Positions 34,097-41,922 of a DNA stretch of 42,447 nucleotides are shown here, piece by piece. Source of the DNA: VBDM01 sp964430565 (GTDB lineage: Bacteria; Pseudomonadota; Gammaproteobacteria; Burkholderiales; SG8-39); NCBI GenBank assembly GCA_964430565.1, contig CAYSFD010000032.1, forward strand, positions 1 through 42,447, written 5' to 3'. Under the pieces are notes generated by a model. That model was not told the origin of the DNA. It saw only the letters and a program-made list of their open reading frames with translations, and did no database searches. How positions within the stretch are numbered: the stretch's first letter is position 1; each line of letters begins with the position of its first letter. Made by a program: the position numbers and the translations under genes.

Positions 34097-35065
34097 ATGA
34101 TCTCAAGAATGCTGTTCGCGCTCGCCGTGCTGGCGGCGGTTTTCCCGTCCGCCGCATGGGCCCAGGCCTATCCGTCCAAGCCCGTGCGCGTGATCGTCAC
34201 CTTCCCGCCCGGCGGCACGCCCGACATCTACGGGCGCATCATGTCCGCCGAGCTGCAAAAGATCTGGAACCAGCCGGTGGTGGTCGAGAACCGCACCGGC
34301 GCGAGCGGCAGCATCGGCACCGATCTGGTGGCGAAGGCTGCGCCCGACGGCTACACGCTGCTGTTCGCCGCGGACGCGACCATCACGGTGATCCCGCACC
34401 TGCTGACCAAGCTTCCCTACGACCCGGTGCGCGATTTCGCGCCGGTGGTCAACGTCACCGCGGGCCCCTTCGTGCTGCTCGCACACCCTTCGTTCCCGGC
34501 CAACAGCGTGAAGGAGCTGATCGCGCTGGTGCGCTCGCAGCCCGGCAGGATCAGCTATGCCTCCTCCGGCTCCGGGAGCCAGCAGCATCTCGCCATGGAA
34601 TCGATCCGCACCATGGCCGGCAACATGGACATGATCCACGTGCCTTACAAGGGCTTCGGCCAGGGCGTCGCGGATGTGCTCGCCAACCAGGTGCCGCTGA
34701 TTTTCGGTGGCATCACCGCCTCCATCCAGCTCACGCGCGGCGGCAAGGTCAAGGCGCTCGGCGTCACCGGTCCAACGCGGGCGAAAGCTCTGCCCAACGT
34801 GCCCGCGATTGCCGAGACGCTGCCCGGCTTCGACATTACCGCGTGGTACGGATTCCTGGCGCCCGCCGGCACGCCGCGCGAGATCGTGAAGAAGATCCAC
34901 GACGACGCGGTCGCCGTCATACGCCGCGCGGATTTCCTCGAGCGTCTGGACCGGGACGGCATCGACCCCGTGGCGAACTCGCCCGAAGAATTCGCCGCGC
35001 AGATCAAGACCGACCTTGCAAGGTGGGCCAAGGTCGTCAAGGCCGCAGGCGCGAAGCTCGATTGA
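34097..35065 (+). CDS. Tripartite tricarboxylate transporter (Bug) substrate-binding protein
   Basis: The ATG at 34097 follows GGAG by 9 bases and begins a clean signal peptide (residues 1-24, ending AAWAQA); the upstream in-frame ATG at 34052 would put an arginine-rich stretch before it. The 322-residue product has the Bug signatures YPSKPVRVIVTFPPGGTPD, NQPVVVENRTGASGSIG and AAPDGYTLLFAADA. It would bind an organic acid in the periplasm. No TctAB genes are near. A second Bug gene follows after a REP-like repeat, about 125 bases on. Confidence 0.9.
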   Translation: MISRMLFALAVLAAVFPSAAWAQAYPSKPVRVIVTFPPGGTPDIYGRIMSAELQKIWNQPVVVENRTGASGSIGTDLVAKAAPDGYTLLFAADATITVIPHLLTKLPYDPVRDFAPVVNVTAGPFVLLAHPSFPANSVKELIALVRSQPGRISYASSGSGSQQHLAMESIRTMAGNMDMIHVPYKGFGQGVADVLANQVPLIFGGITASIQLTRGGKVKALGVTGPTRAKALPNVPAIAETLPGFDITAWYGFLAPAGTPREIVKKIHDDAVAVIRRADFLERLDRDGIDPVANSPEEFAAQIKTDLARWAKVVKAAGAKLD

Positions 35066-35081
35066 TTTTTCCCCTCCTCAT

Positions 35082-35158
35082 CCCCTCCTCATCTTGAGGA
35101 GGGGTGCCGGCGAAGCCGGCGGGGTGGTGGAGGGGTGGCGCGAAGCGCCGGGGTGGTC
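35082..35158. repeat. REP-like palindromic repeat family 2 between two Bug genes
   Basis: A full unit (CCCCTCCTC - GAGGAGGGG, then GCCGGCGAAGCCGGC, then GGGGTGGT) at 35082-35128 is followed by a partial second unit (AGGGGTGGCGCGAAGCGCC, GGGGTGGT) to 35158. It fills most of the gap between the tandem receptor genes. Confidence 0.72.
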
Positions 35159-35189
35159 ACTCGGCCCCGCATACTGAGATGAGCATCAT

Positions 35190-36158
35190 ATGAAAAAGAT
35201 CTTTGCTTTCACCGCAGCGCTTCTTTTCGCCTCGCTCGCCCACGCGCAGGACCCCGCGGCGACCTATCCGTCCAAGCCGATCCGCATCTACGGCCAGGGC
35301 ACGGGCAGCACCGCCGACTACCTGTCGCGCTACATCGCCCTGAAGCTGACCGAGCGCTGGGGGCAGCCGGTGATCGTCGACAGCCGCTCCGGCGCGGGCG
35401 GCACCATTCCCACCGACGCCGTCGCCAAATCCGCGCCCGACGGCTACAACATGGTGATGGGTCATGCGGGGCCGTTCGTCTCCGCGGTGACGCTCTACGC
35501 GAAGACCTTGCCCTACGACCCCTTGCGCGACTTCGAGCCGATCACGCTGGTCGCCACCGGCGTCACGGTGCTCGTCACCAACCTCAACCTGCCCGTCTCG
35601 AACGCCCGGGAGCTGCTCGCGCTCGCCAAACAGAAGGGCGATCTCACCTACGGCTCGGCGGGCAACGGCTCGATCAGTCATCTCACGGGGGAGCTCCTGA
35701 AGAGCGTCACCGGCATTCCGCTGCAGCACATCCCCTACAAGAGCGCGGGCAACGCGCTCACCGCGGTGCTCGCCGGAGAAGTGCAGGTGTCGTTTCTTTC
35801 GCCCCTCACCGCGCACAGCCAGCTCAAAGGGGGGAAGCTGAAGGCGCTCGCCGTGTCGAGTTCGACGCGCTTTCCGAGCGTCCCGGAGATCCCCAGCGCC
35901 GAGGAAGCCGGCATTCCGGGCATGCAGGCGAAGCTGTGGTTCGGATTGTTCGCGGCCGGCAAGACGCCGCGGCCCATCGTGATGAAGCTCAACCGCGAGA
36001 TCGGCGACATCCTGCGCAATCCGGAAACCCGCGAGGCGATCCTCAAGCAGGGCATCGAGACCACGCCCTCGACGCCGGAGGAGCTGGGCGCGTGGGTGAA
36101 AAACGAACTCGCGCGCTGGACGCCGATTATCCAGGCGACGGGCATCAAGGCCGACTGA
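35190..36158 (+). CDS. Tripartite tricarboxylate transporter (Bug) substrate-binding protein, second copy
   Basis: The 322-residue product has a signal peptide (residues 1-20, ending AHAQD) and the Bug pattern YPSKPIRIYGQGTGSTAD, GQPVIVDSRSGAGGTIP and SAPDGYNMVMGHAG. The first motif carries IYGQGTGST instead of the usual VPFPPGGTxD, so ligand contacts probably differ from the neighbour. It is clearly paralogous to the upstream gene, not a recent duplicate. It may be co-transcribed with it, though a REP-like repeat lies between. The ligand is unknown. Confidence 0.88.
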   Translation: MKKIFAFTAALLFASLAHAQDPAATYPSKPIRIYGQGTGSTADYLSRYIALKLTERWGQPVIVDSRSGAGGTIPTDAVAKSAPDGYNMVMGHAGPFVSAVTLYAKTLPYDPLRDFEPITLVATGVTVLVTNLNLPVSNARELLALAKQKGDLTYGSAGNGSISHLTGELLKSVTGIPLQHIPYKSAGNALTAVLAGEVQVSFLSPLTAHSQLKGGKLKALAVSSSTRFPSVPEIPSAEEAGIPGMQAKLWFGLFAAGKTPRPIVMKLNREIGDILRNPETREAILKQGIETTPSTPEELGAWVKNELARWTPIIQATGIKAD

Positions 36159-36211
36159 GGGTCGGCGCGGGCAACCACGTTTGAAAGTCAACTGAGGGAA
36201 AGGAGATCGAA

Positions 36212-36748
36212 ATGAGAACACGCGCAGCATTCCTTGCAGCGATCTTCGCGTTGGGTGTGGCAAACGCCGCATCCGCGCAGGACCGGCTCTACACCGCCCA
36301 CAACATCTGGTTCGAGAAGCCGGACAGGATCTACTCGACCGGCTACCAGAAAGGCAACATGCTGCCCGCGGGGAGCGAAGTGAAGGAGGTCAAACGCTCC
36401 AGGAGCAAGCTCGAGTTCACCGACGTGAAACAGGACATGAAGTTCTCTGCCGAGTTCGTGGAAAAGCATCATCCCGGTGTGACGGCGGATCAGTGGATGG
36501 ACCGCTTCCTGACGCCCAGGGATTTCGCGGCGCTTACCAAGGGTCTCACCGCTGCGGAGATCAAGGCCATCAGGGCTGGTCAGGTGACGACCGGCATGTC
36601 CAAGAAAGCCGTCCTGGTGAGCGTCGGCAATCCTCCCGAGGTCGGCACCGCATCGACCGATCTCGATGTCTGGAAGTACTGGCGGGATCGCTTCCGGAAC
36701 TATGCGGTGAAATTCGGCAACGGCAAGGTGACGAGCAGCGAGCAGTAA
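36212..36748 (+). CDS. Secreted protein with BamE/SmpA-like C-terminal motif
   Basis: The 178-residue product has a signal peptide (residues 1-22, ending ASAQD) and no lipobox cysteine. The C-terminal third contains VTTGMSKKAVLVSVGNPPEV followed by WKYWRDRFRNYAVKFGNGKV, which recalls the SmpA/OmlA (BamE) fold seen in many periplasmic proteins. The N-terminal two-thirds (LYTAHNIWFEKPDRIYSTG) are not recognised. It would be periplasmic. AAAGGAGA before the ATG supports the start. It follows the second Bug gene by 53 bases. Function unknown. Confidence 0.72.
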   Translation: MRTRAAFLAAIFALGVANAASAQDRLYTAHNIWFEKPDRIYSTGYQKGNMLPAGSEVKEVKRSRSKLEFTDVKQDMKFSAEFVEKHHPGVTADQWMDRFLTPRDFAALTKGLTAAEIKAIRAGQVTTGMSKKAVLVSVGNPPEVGTASTDLDVWKYWRDRFRNYAVKFGNGKVTSSEQ

Positions 36749-36800
36749 ACGCACGCATCGCCGAAAGAGAAAGGACCGGGGCCGTTATCCGCCGCCATCC

Positions 36801-37784
36801 ATGAAATACCGCAAGCTCGGCAAGAACGGCCCGACGGTCTCCGCGATCGGCCTGGGAGCGGGGAGCGCCACGACGAACTTCGGCGAGCGCGACGACGAGG
36901 TGCAGATCGACACGGTCCACCGTGCGATGGACCTCGGCGTCACGCTCTTCGACACCGCCGACCGCTACATGAAGGGGCGGCACGAGCGCATGCTCGGCCG
37001 CGCGCTGAAAGGCCGGCGCGACAAGGTCGTCGTCTGCTCCAAGTTCGGCAACATCGACAACCCGGACGGCAGCAAGGCCTACAACGGCAGGCCCGAATAC
37101 GTGCGCGCCGCCTGCGACGCGAGCCTCGCACAGCTCGGCATCGACACGATCGATGTCTATTACCTGCACCGCATCGATCCCGACGTGCCGATCGAGGAGA
37201 CGGTGGGCGCGATGGCGGGTCTGGTGAAGGCGGGCAAGGTGCGCTATCTGGGCCTCTCCGAGGCCGGCCCCAATTCGCTCAGGCGCGCATCCAAAGTTCA
37301 TCCGATCACCGCTCTGCAGACTGAATATTCGCTCTGGGCGCGCGACGTCGAGGACGCGATCCTTCCCGCCTGCCGGGAGCTCGGCATCGGTTTCGTCGCC
37401 TACTCGCCGCTCGGGCGCGGACTCCTCACCGGCAACATCAAGAGCATCGATGACATCGCGCCGCACGACATCCGGCGCAAGCAGCCGCGCTTCCGGGCCG
37501 GCAATTTCGAGCGCAACCTCGAGTTGATCAAGCCGCTCGAGCAAATCGCCGCGAAGCGCGGCGTGAAGCCGGCGCAAGCCGCGCTCGCGTGGCTCTCCTC
37601 GCGCGGCGAGGACGTCTTCCCGATTCCCGGCACCAAGCAGCAGAAGTGGCTCGAGCAGAATGTTGCGGCGGTCGATCTCGCGCTCGACGAAAGCGAAATC
37701 GAAACGCTCTCCTCCACATTCAAGCCCGGCGCGAGAGCGGGCGAGCGCTACGATCCGGGGTATTTCGTCACTTTGGGAGCGTAA
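36801..37784 (+). CDS. Aldo/keto reductase
   Basis: The 327-residue product has the AKR catalytic tetrad in a TIM barrel: D51 and Y56 (FDTADRY), K81 (VVCSKFG) and H123 (YYLHRID). KVRYLGLSEAG and IPGTKQQKWLEQN are the usual cofactor-side motifs, with GTK expected to grip the NADPH 2'-phosphate. It should reduce an aldehyde or ketone in the cytoplasm. The substrate is unknown. Two REP-like units follow the stop and probably mark the transcript end. A neighbouring alpha/beta hydrolase lies 132 bases downstream on the same strand. Confidence 0.9.
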   Translation: MKYRKLGKNGPTVSAIGLGAGSATTNFGERDDEVQIDTVHRAMDLGVTLFDTADRYMKGRHERMLGRALKGRRDKVVVCSKFGNIDNPDGSKAYNGRPEYVRAACDASLAQLGIDTIDVYYLHRIDPDVPIEETVGAMAGLVKAGKVRYLGLSEAGPNSLRRASKVHPITALQTEYSLWARDVEDAILPACRELGIGFVAYSPLGRGLLTGNIKSIDDIAPHDIRRKQPRFRAGNFERNLELIKPLEQIAAKRGVKPAQAALAWLSSRGEDVFPIPGTKQQKWLEQNVAAVDLALDESEIETLSSTFKPGARAGERYDPGYFVTLGA

Positions 37785-37789
37785 ACCGA

Positions 37790-37835
37790 CCACCCCGCCG
37801 GCTTCGCCGGCACCCCTCCTCAAGAGAGGAGGGGA
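37790..37835. repeat. REP-like palindromic repeat family 2, inverted copy after the reductase gene
   Basis: ACCACCCC, GCCGGCTTCGCCGGC, then CCCCTCCTC - GAGGAGGGG: the inverted unit. It faces a direct unit at 37851-37899, 15 bases away, forming a mosaic pair of opposite arrangement to the TRAP pair. Confidence 0.75.
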
Positions 37836-37850
37836 CAAGTGGATATGAGT

Positions 37851-37899
37851 TTCCCCTCCTTGGATAAGGAGGGGTGTCGCCGCAGGCGACGGGGTGGTT
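37851..37899. repeat. REP-like palindromic repeat family 2, direct copy before the hydrolase gene
   Basis: CCCCTCCTT - AAGGAGGGG, then GTCGCCGCAGGCGAC, then GGGGTGGT. The middle stem differs in sequence from other copies but still pairs, as compensatory changes would give. It ends 17 bases before the ATG of the hydrolase gene. Confidence 0.75.
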
Positions 37900-37916
37900 A
37901 GAATAGGGAGCAACGC

Positions 37917-39035
37917 ATGTCCGCCGTCGTCCAATCCAAGCCCGAAAGAGATTCCCGCGTCGAGGCCGCCATCTCGCACTGGGCGCCGCGCTTCGTTGCG
38001 AACGGCGTGCCGCTCGCCGATTTCCAGGAAGTGACCGCGGGCTGCCGGTGCTGGGAGGATTGGTGCGCGGCGTGGTCGGCGCGCGCCGCGATCCACGAGG
38101 AACTCGGCAACAAGGCGCTTGCCGGCGGCTACAACCATTCCGCCGGGCAGCATTTCACCCGCGCCGCGGTGTGCTACCACTTCGGCAAATTTCTTTTCGT
38201 CAACGACATGGCGCAGATGCGCGAAGCGCACCGGCGCGCTGTCGAGTGCCGCAACAAGGCGCTGTCGCTCCTCGATCCGCCGGGTGAGCGCGTCGCGATT
38301 CCCTACGAAGGCAAGCAGCTCTACGGCAACCTGAGAAAGCCCGCGGCAAAGCCGTCCAATGCGGGAAGCGCCGCCAAAGCTCCCATCGTCGTCATGTGCA
38401 TGGGCCTGGACTCCACCAAGGAGGAAATGGACGACTACGAGAACCGTTTCCTGGTTCGCGGTCTAGCGACGCTCGCCTTCGACGGCCCCGGGCAGGGCGA
38501 GGCCGAGTACGATTTCCCGGTGTGCCCGGAGTTCGAGAAGCCGGTGAAGGCCGTGATCGACTTCCTTGAGACGCGCAGCGACATCGACAAGGCGCGTATC
38601 GGCATCTGGGGCGTGTCGCTGGGCGGCTACTACGCGCCGCGCGCCGCCGCGTTCGAAAAACGCATCAAGGCCTGCGTGGCCCTCTCCGGGCCTTATCAGA
38701 GATCGGCCGATTTCACCGGCCGCCCGCAGATGAACGTGGAAGCCTTCCGCGTGCGCTCGAAAAGCGCGGACCTCGAGGAGGCGGGCAAGGTGGCGCTGCG
38801 CTTCTCCCTTGCCGGTATCGCGAAGAACATCACCTGCCCGATCTACATCGTCGCCGGCACCCAGGACCGCCTGACGCCACACACGCAGGCCGAGAAGCTC
38901 GCCGCCGAAGTCTCCGGCCCGTGCGTGCTCTCGGTGATCGAGGGCGGCAACCACGTGGTCAACAACCTCTGGTACCGCTACCGCGACCAGACCGCCGACT
39001 GGATGGCGGTGCAGCTCGGCGTCGCGAAACGCTAG
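37917..39035 (+). CDS. Alpha/beta hydrolase, pseudooxynicotine-hydrolase/FrsA-like
   Basis: The 372-residue product has an N-terminal helical cap (about 1-125) and an alpha/beta hydrolase core with nucleophile S234 (GVSLGG), D317 (GTQDRLTP) and H346 (GGNHVV). Cap plus core resemble 2,6-dihydroxypseudooxynicotine hydrolase and related C-C bond hydrolases, as far as I recall. Reaction type is therefore hydrolysis of a C-C, ester or amide bond in a small molecule; the substrate is unknown. GGGAG lies 6 bases before the ATG. It is a single gene flanked by palindromic repeats. Confidence 0.85.
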   Translation: MSAVVQSKPERDSRVEAAISHWAPRFVANGVPLADFQEVTAGCRCWEDWCAAWSARAAIHEELGNKALAGGYNHSAGQHFTRAAVCYHFGKFLFVNDMAQMREAHRRAVECRNKALSLLDPPGERVAIPYEGKQLYGNLRKPAAKPSNAGSAAKAPIVVMCMGLDSTKEEMDDYENRFLVRGLATLAFDGPGQGEAEYDFPVCPEFEKPVKAVIDFLETRSDIDKARIGIWGVSLGGYYAPRAAAFEKRIKACVALSGPYQRSADFTGRPQMNVEAFRVRSKSADLEEAGKVALRFSLAGIAKNITCPIYIVAGTQDRLTPHTQAEKLAAEVSGPCVLSVIEGGNHVVNNLWYRYRDQTADWMAVQLGVAKR

Positions 39036-39049
39036 CGCTTTGCCGGAGT

Positions 39050-39080
39050 GAGGATGGGTGCCCGCGAAGCGGGCGGGGTG
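39050..39080. repeat. Partial REP-like repeat family 2
   Basis: GGATGGGTGCCCGCGAAGCGGGCGGGGTGGT keeps the middle stem and the terminal GGGGTGGT but has lost the first stem. It lies between convergent genes. Confidence 0.55.
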
Positions 39081-39092
39081 GTCAGAGTGGTG

Positions 39093-39707
39093 CTAGATCA
39101 TCTCCGACTTGACCTCGGACTCGCGCACCAGCTCATCCCACAGGCCGTCGGTTTTCTTTCGCAGCACGAGCTTCGCCGCGGGCTCCTGCACGTGCCACAG
39201 GCCGCGCTTCAACTCCTCGTCCAGCTGGCCCGGGCGCCACACCACCAGCCCCATGAAGAAGCGCGCGCGGTCCGACTCGGACTCGATGACGCGATCGACC
39301 GTCCCGCCCGAATACGCGAGAGAAAGCTCAGGCGTGAGCAGCATGGAATCGTCGCGCGAGCCGTCGTGATTCGCCACCACGGCGAAAACGAGGTTGACGT
39401 CAGCCGGACCGCCGAGAAAAAGCGGATCGGCGATTTTCTTCGAGGGTTCGTGCTCGGGGAATATCTCGCCGAGCTTCACCGTCGTCGGGCGGTTGAGGAT
39501 GAAGCCGACATGAGTGCCGTTGGGCATCGGCTTCGCGAGCAGGATCGTCGAGCTGTAGAGCGGGTCCTTGAGCGCCCGCTTCGCCACGAGGAGCAGCGTC
39601 TTGTCGGAATCCCCGGCGCGCGCCAGTGACAGGTGCAGCACGGCAAGCGTCACCACGCAAAGCGACGCGACGAGCATGCGCACAAGAGCAAGGTTTCGGT
39701 CGGACAT
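39093..39707 (-). CDS. AlgH/YqgE (DUF179) family protein with N-terminal membrane segment
   Basis: The ATG at 39707 has AAGGAGAG seven bases upstream; the open frame continues 17 codons further without such a site. The 204-residue product has an N-terminal hydrophobic segment (about residues 9-30), then the DUF179 domain: KDPLYSSTILLAKP, GTHVGFILNRPT, PLFLGGPAD (about 88-96), FFMGLVVWRPGQLDEEL. Cytoplasmic AlgH/YqgE lack a leader, so an exported or membrane-anchored form is unusual. AlgH was linked to alginate control in Pseudomonas, but the molecular role is unknown. Confidence 0.82.
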   Translation of the reverse strand: MSDRNLALVRMLVASLCVVTLAVLHLSLARAGDSDKTLLLVAKRALKDPLYSSTILLAKPMPNGTHVGFILNRPTTVKLGEIFPEHEPSKKIADPLFLGGPADVNLVFAVVANHDGSRDDSMLLTPELSLAYSGGTVDRVIESESDRARFFMGLVVWRPGQLDEELKRGLWHVQEPAAKLVLRKKTDGLWDELVRESEVKSEMI

Positions 39708-39954
39708 GGTCTCTCTCCTTATCCAGTGGCTCCGTACCCCCATACACGCAACGAGCATGCCAATCGGGACCCACCGGGTTTCCGCTTCCGGGAATTTGCC
39801 GCCATTCGTGCTATCAAGGCCTTACGGCTTGCCGGGCGCGCACCCCGGCGGTGCGATCGGCCGAGGAAGGGCACCTGATGAGCGCATGTGGTCACCGGGT
39901 CCCAGCGCGCTTATGCTTGGACCCTTGAGCGGGAAATGACCACCGGGAGCAACC

Positions 39955-40308
39955 ATGAACCTCACCACCGACCACCTCGCCGACATCCTGATCGGCATCG
40001 CCCGCGCGCAAAACGCCGTCATCGACGCGATGGACCGCGCGAGCCCGGGGTTTCGCAGCACGCACGCGGTGCCGACCATCACCCTCGCCGCCAACATGCG
40101 CGCCGGCGACCCGCGCATGATCGACCTGTCCTCGCGGATACTGATGCGCCTGCAGGGGCGCGTCGCGCTGGATGCGCAAGTCGTGAAAGCGGACCTCGAT
40201 CGGCTGATGAGCGGCGCGCCTGCGGCGGCTGCCGCGCCCGCGGCGAAGCCCTCCGCTGCGTCGCAAATGCCGGATTTCAGCAAGATGGATTTCAACGTGA
40301 AGCTCTGA
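39955..40308 (+). CDS. Small protein of unknown function
   Basis: I do not recognise this 117-residue protein. It has an N-terminal helical region (about 1-75, MNLTTDHLADILIGIARAQN...) with no membrane segment, an alanine/proline-rich linker (PAAAAAPAAKPSA, about 88-101), and a short acidic end DFSKMDFNVKL. The linker plus terminal motif looks like a flexible arm with a peptide that docks on a partner. GGGAG lies 6 bases before the ATG. It stands between AlgH (divergent) and the convergent FmdB-like gene. The upstream 247-base gap shows no clear promoter. Confidence 0.6.
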   Translation: MNLTTDHLADILIGIARAQNAVIDAMDRASPGFRSTHAVPTITLAANMRAGDPRMIDLSSRILMRLQGRVALDAQVVKADLDRLMSGAPAAAAAPAAKPSAASQMPDFSKMDFNVKL

Positions 40309-40386
40309 AGCGCATCCGGTCCCGCAGGCGCTGAACGCGGCGGCGCCTTCAGTCAGGGCGGGATGACGGACAAGCCCACACCTGCT

Positions 40387-40611
40387 TCAGTTCAGTCCGC
40401 AGGCTCCCGGCCCGCCCGGGTGGCCGCAGGAGCCGCACGGGTCTGCGGCGACGGGCGCTGCGTCCTCGGTCGATCCCGCCGTGGCAAACACGGACAGCTT
40501 CTTTTCAAGTTCGGTCGAGCGGCAGCTCGGACAGCCGGGAACGGTGCTCGGGCGCACGAGCATTTCGAATTCGTTTCCGCACTTGCTGCACGCGTATTCG
40601 TAGATGGGCAT
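40387..40611 (-). CDS. FmdB-family zinc-ribbon protein
   Basis: The ATG at 40611 starts the family signature MPIYEYACSKCGNEFEML. Two CxxC pairs (C8 and C11, then C-P-S-C near residue 30) form a zinc ribbon. The 74-residue protein ends in a glycine/cysteine-rich tail with CGSCG and PGACGLN, common in these regulators. FmdB proteins are named from formamidase and amidase operons, and their role is unclear. It lies 7 bases after the holin-like gene on the same strand and so is probably co-transcribed with it. Confidence 0.85.
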   Translation of the reverse strand: MPIYEYACSKCGNEFEMLVRPSTVPGCPSCRSTELEKKLSVFATAGSTEDAAPVAADPCGSCGHPGGPGACGLN

Positions 40612-40618
40612 GGTGAGT

Positions 40619-40894
40619 TCAGGCTTGCGAGCCCGGGAGCTGGCGCGAGAGGAAATTGTAGACCCAGCCGAACAGGGCGCCCGCAATCGCCCCGTCTACC
40701 AGCCCGTAAAGCGATCCTGTAATGACCGACCCGATCGTGGGGCCGGAACGGTAGCCCGGGTAAACGGAGGCAGCGAGCTCGAGGAATGCGCGGCCGTAAG
40801 TCGGCCAGATCAAGTTCGCGCAGGCAACGATAAAGACCGCTCCACCCCAAAACAATGCGGCGGTGGCGGACAGCGCAGTCACGTTGAATCGCAT
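40619..40894 (-). CDS. Small two-helix membrane protein (holin-like)
   Basis: The 91-residue product has hydrophobic segments at about residues 8-30 and 55-80 (GSVITGSLYGLVDGAIAGALF), with a polar loop between (LELAASVYPGYRSGP). Proteins of this shape are often annotated as bacteriophage holin-like, though no phage gene is near and a holin role is not supported. It is upstream of the FmdB-like gene by 7 bases. Its start faces the promoter of the toxin-antitoxin pair on the other strand. Confidence 0.65.
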   Translation of the reverse strand: MRFNVTALSATAALFWGGAVFIVACANLIWPTYGRAFLELAASVYPGYRSGPTIGSVITGSLYGLVDGAIAGALFGWVYNFLSRQLPGSQA

Positions 40895-40982
40895 GAAGCC
40901 TCCTTCAGGAAAAGCGATGGATCAAGAACACGTAGGCTCGATTCTAATACCGAAATAGCCCGACAAAACGCTAATACCTGGA

Positions 40983-41010
40983 TTGACGAGGCCGACAGTG
41001 CTGGTATGAT
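40983..41010 (+). promoter_or_regulatory. Sigma70-type promoter of the toxin-antitoxin operon
   Basis: TTGACG (40983-40988) and TATGAT (41005-41010) are spaced by 16 bases. Because the -10 box contains the in-frame ATG at 41006, translation from there is impossible for this transcript, so the antitoxin start must be the ATG at 41042. Confidence 0.7.
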
Positions 41011-41041
41011 TAATTCACACCAGACATCGCAGCGAGCCGCC

Positions 41042-41278
41042 ATGGGCAACGCCGTCAAGAAAACCATCTCGATTCCCGCCGACCTGGCGCGCGACGCCGA
41101 GGCGCTCGCCCGCGCCGAGGGCAAGACCCTTAGCGCGGTGATCCAGGATGCGCTGCGCCAGTTGCGCATCGAGCGGCGCCTGCAGGAGTTGCGCGGCCTG
41201 CAAGGCTACTGGAGCCGCAAGGCGCGCGACAAAGGTATCCTCACCGAGCAGGATCTGGAGCGCTATCTGCGCGGGTGA
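41042..41278 (+). CDS. Ribbon-helix-helix (CopG-type) antitoxin
   Basis: The start at 41042 is set by the promoter just upstream. The 78-residue product begins KKTISIPADLARDAEALAR with the beta-strand and helix A of the ribbon-helix-helix fold, then the EGKTLSAVIQDALRQ second helix (about residues 27-41). The C-terminal part (about 42-78, RRLQELRGLQGYWSRKARDK) would bind the toxin. As usual for type II systems it should repress its own promoter. It immediately precedes the PIN-domain gene; the stop TGA overlaps GTG 41275, which is in a different frame from the toxin. Confidence 0.8.
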   Translation: MGNAVKKTISIPADLARDAEALARAEGKTLSAVIQDALRQLRIERRLQELRGLQGYWSRKARDKGILTEQDLERYLRG

Positions 41279-41288
41279 AGGGGCGGCG

Positions 41289-41684
41289 CTGCGAGTCGTC
41301 TTCGACACCAATATTCTTGTCTCGGCGCTGGCGTTTCCGGGCGGCCGGGGCGAGGCGGCCCTGCGGCGCATCGTGGAGGAACAGGATCAACTGGTGCTCT
41401 CCAAGCCGATCATCGATGAACTGCTAGTGATACTCGGACGCAAATTCGCCCGCGACGCCGAGGAGCTTGCGCACGCCGCCGTGTTCCTGTCCGACCTGGC
41501 TCTGTTCGTCAAGCCGCGCCGCAGGCTGCACGTCGTGAAGGACGATCCGGACAATCGCATCCTCGAATGCGCACTCGCCGGCCGGGCGGACGCCATCGTC
41601 ACCGGGGACCGGGCGTTGCTGGCGCTGGGAGCGTACCGCGGCGTGCGTGTCATCAGCCTGAGGGAATTCCTGGAAGGCGCGTGA
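41289..41684 (+). CDS. PIN-domain toxin (putative type II toxin), no canonical start codon
   Basis: The conserved PIN domain begins LRVVFDTNILVSALAFPGG, whose first residue is encoded by CTG 41289. No ATG, GTG or TTG lies between ATG 41148 (deep inside the antitoxin gene) and this point, so initiation at CTG or a small indel near 41278-41290 is likely. From CTG the product is 131 residues. Acidic catalytic residues are visible: D in VVFDTN, E in IIDELL, D in DDPDNR, and D in TGDRAL. Such toxins cleave RNA, often tRNA. It follows the antitoxin and should be coupled to it. Confidence 0.78.
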   Translation: MRVVFDTNILVSALAFPGGRGEAALRRIVEEQDQLVLSKPIIDELLVILGRKFARDAEELAHAAVFLSDLALFVKPRRRLHVVKDDPDNRILECALAGRADAIVTGDRALLALGAYRGVRVISLREFLEGA

Positions 41685-41873
41685 GAAACTCAAGCACCCC
41701 ACCCCAAACCTCTGTATAGTGCGCGCCAAGGTTCCTGTTTCGCGTCATCCGGTTAGCGTTACGGCCTCTTCGCGGTTCTTCCCAAGTCCCCCGAATTTTC
41801 CAAGCAGTTTCTCTGCCTGAACCGGTGTGAAGGCTTAGTCCTTCCCAGGCCGATTTCAGGAGCGGTTTATAAA

Positions 41874-41893
41874 GAAAGGGCTTTAGCCCTTTC
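41874..41893 (+). promoter_or_regulatory. Perfect 8-bp leader hairpin
   Basis: GAAAGGGC (41874-41881) pairs with GCCCTTTC (41886-41893) around a TTTA loop. No T-run follows, so it is more likely an RNA structural element than a terminator. Confidence 0.6.
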
Positions 41894-41902
41894 AAATCCT
41901 CC

Positions 41903-41922
41903 CTCCTGATAAACATTAGGAG
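41903..41922 (+). promoter_or_regulatory. Shine-Dalgarno-sequestering hairpin
   Basis: CTCCTGA (41903-41909) pairs with TTAGGAG (41916-41922), including one G-U pair, around a 6-base loop. The right arm is the only ribosome-binding site of the following gene. A stem of this modest strength could open with temperature or on binding of a protein. Confidence 0.6.

Noticed and set aside
40604..41041. Extended N-terminus of the antitoxin gene
   Set aside because: The upstream frame runs through the antitoxin promoter, including its -10 box, so it cannot be part of the protein made from that promoter.
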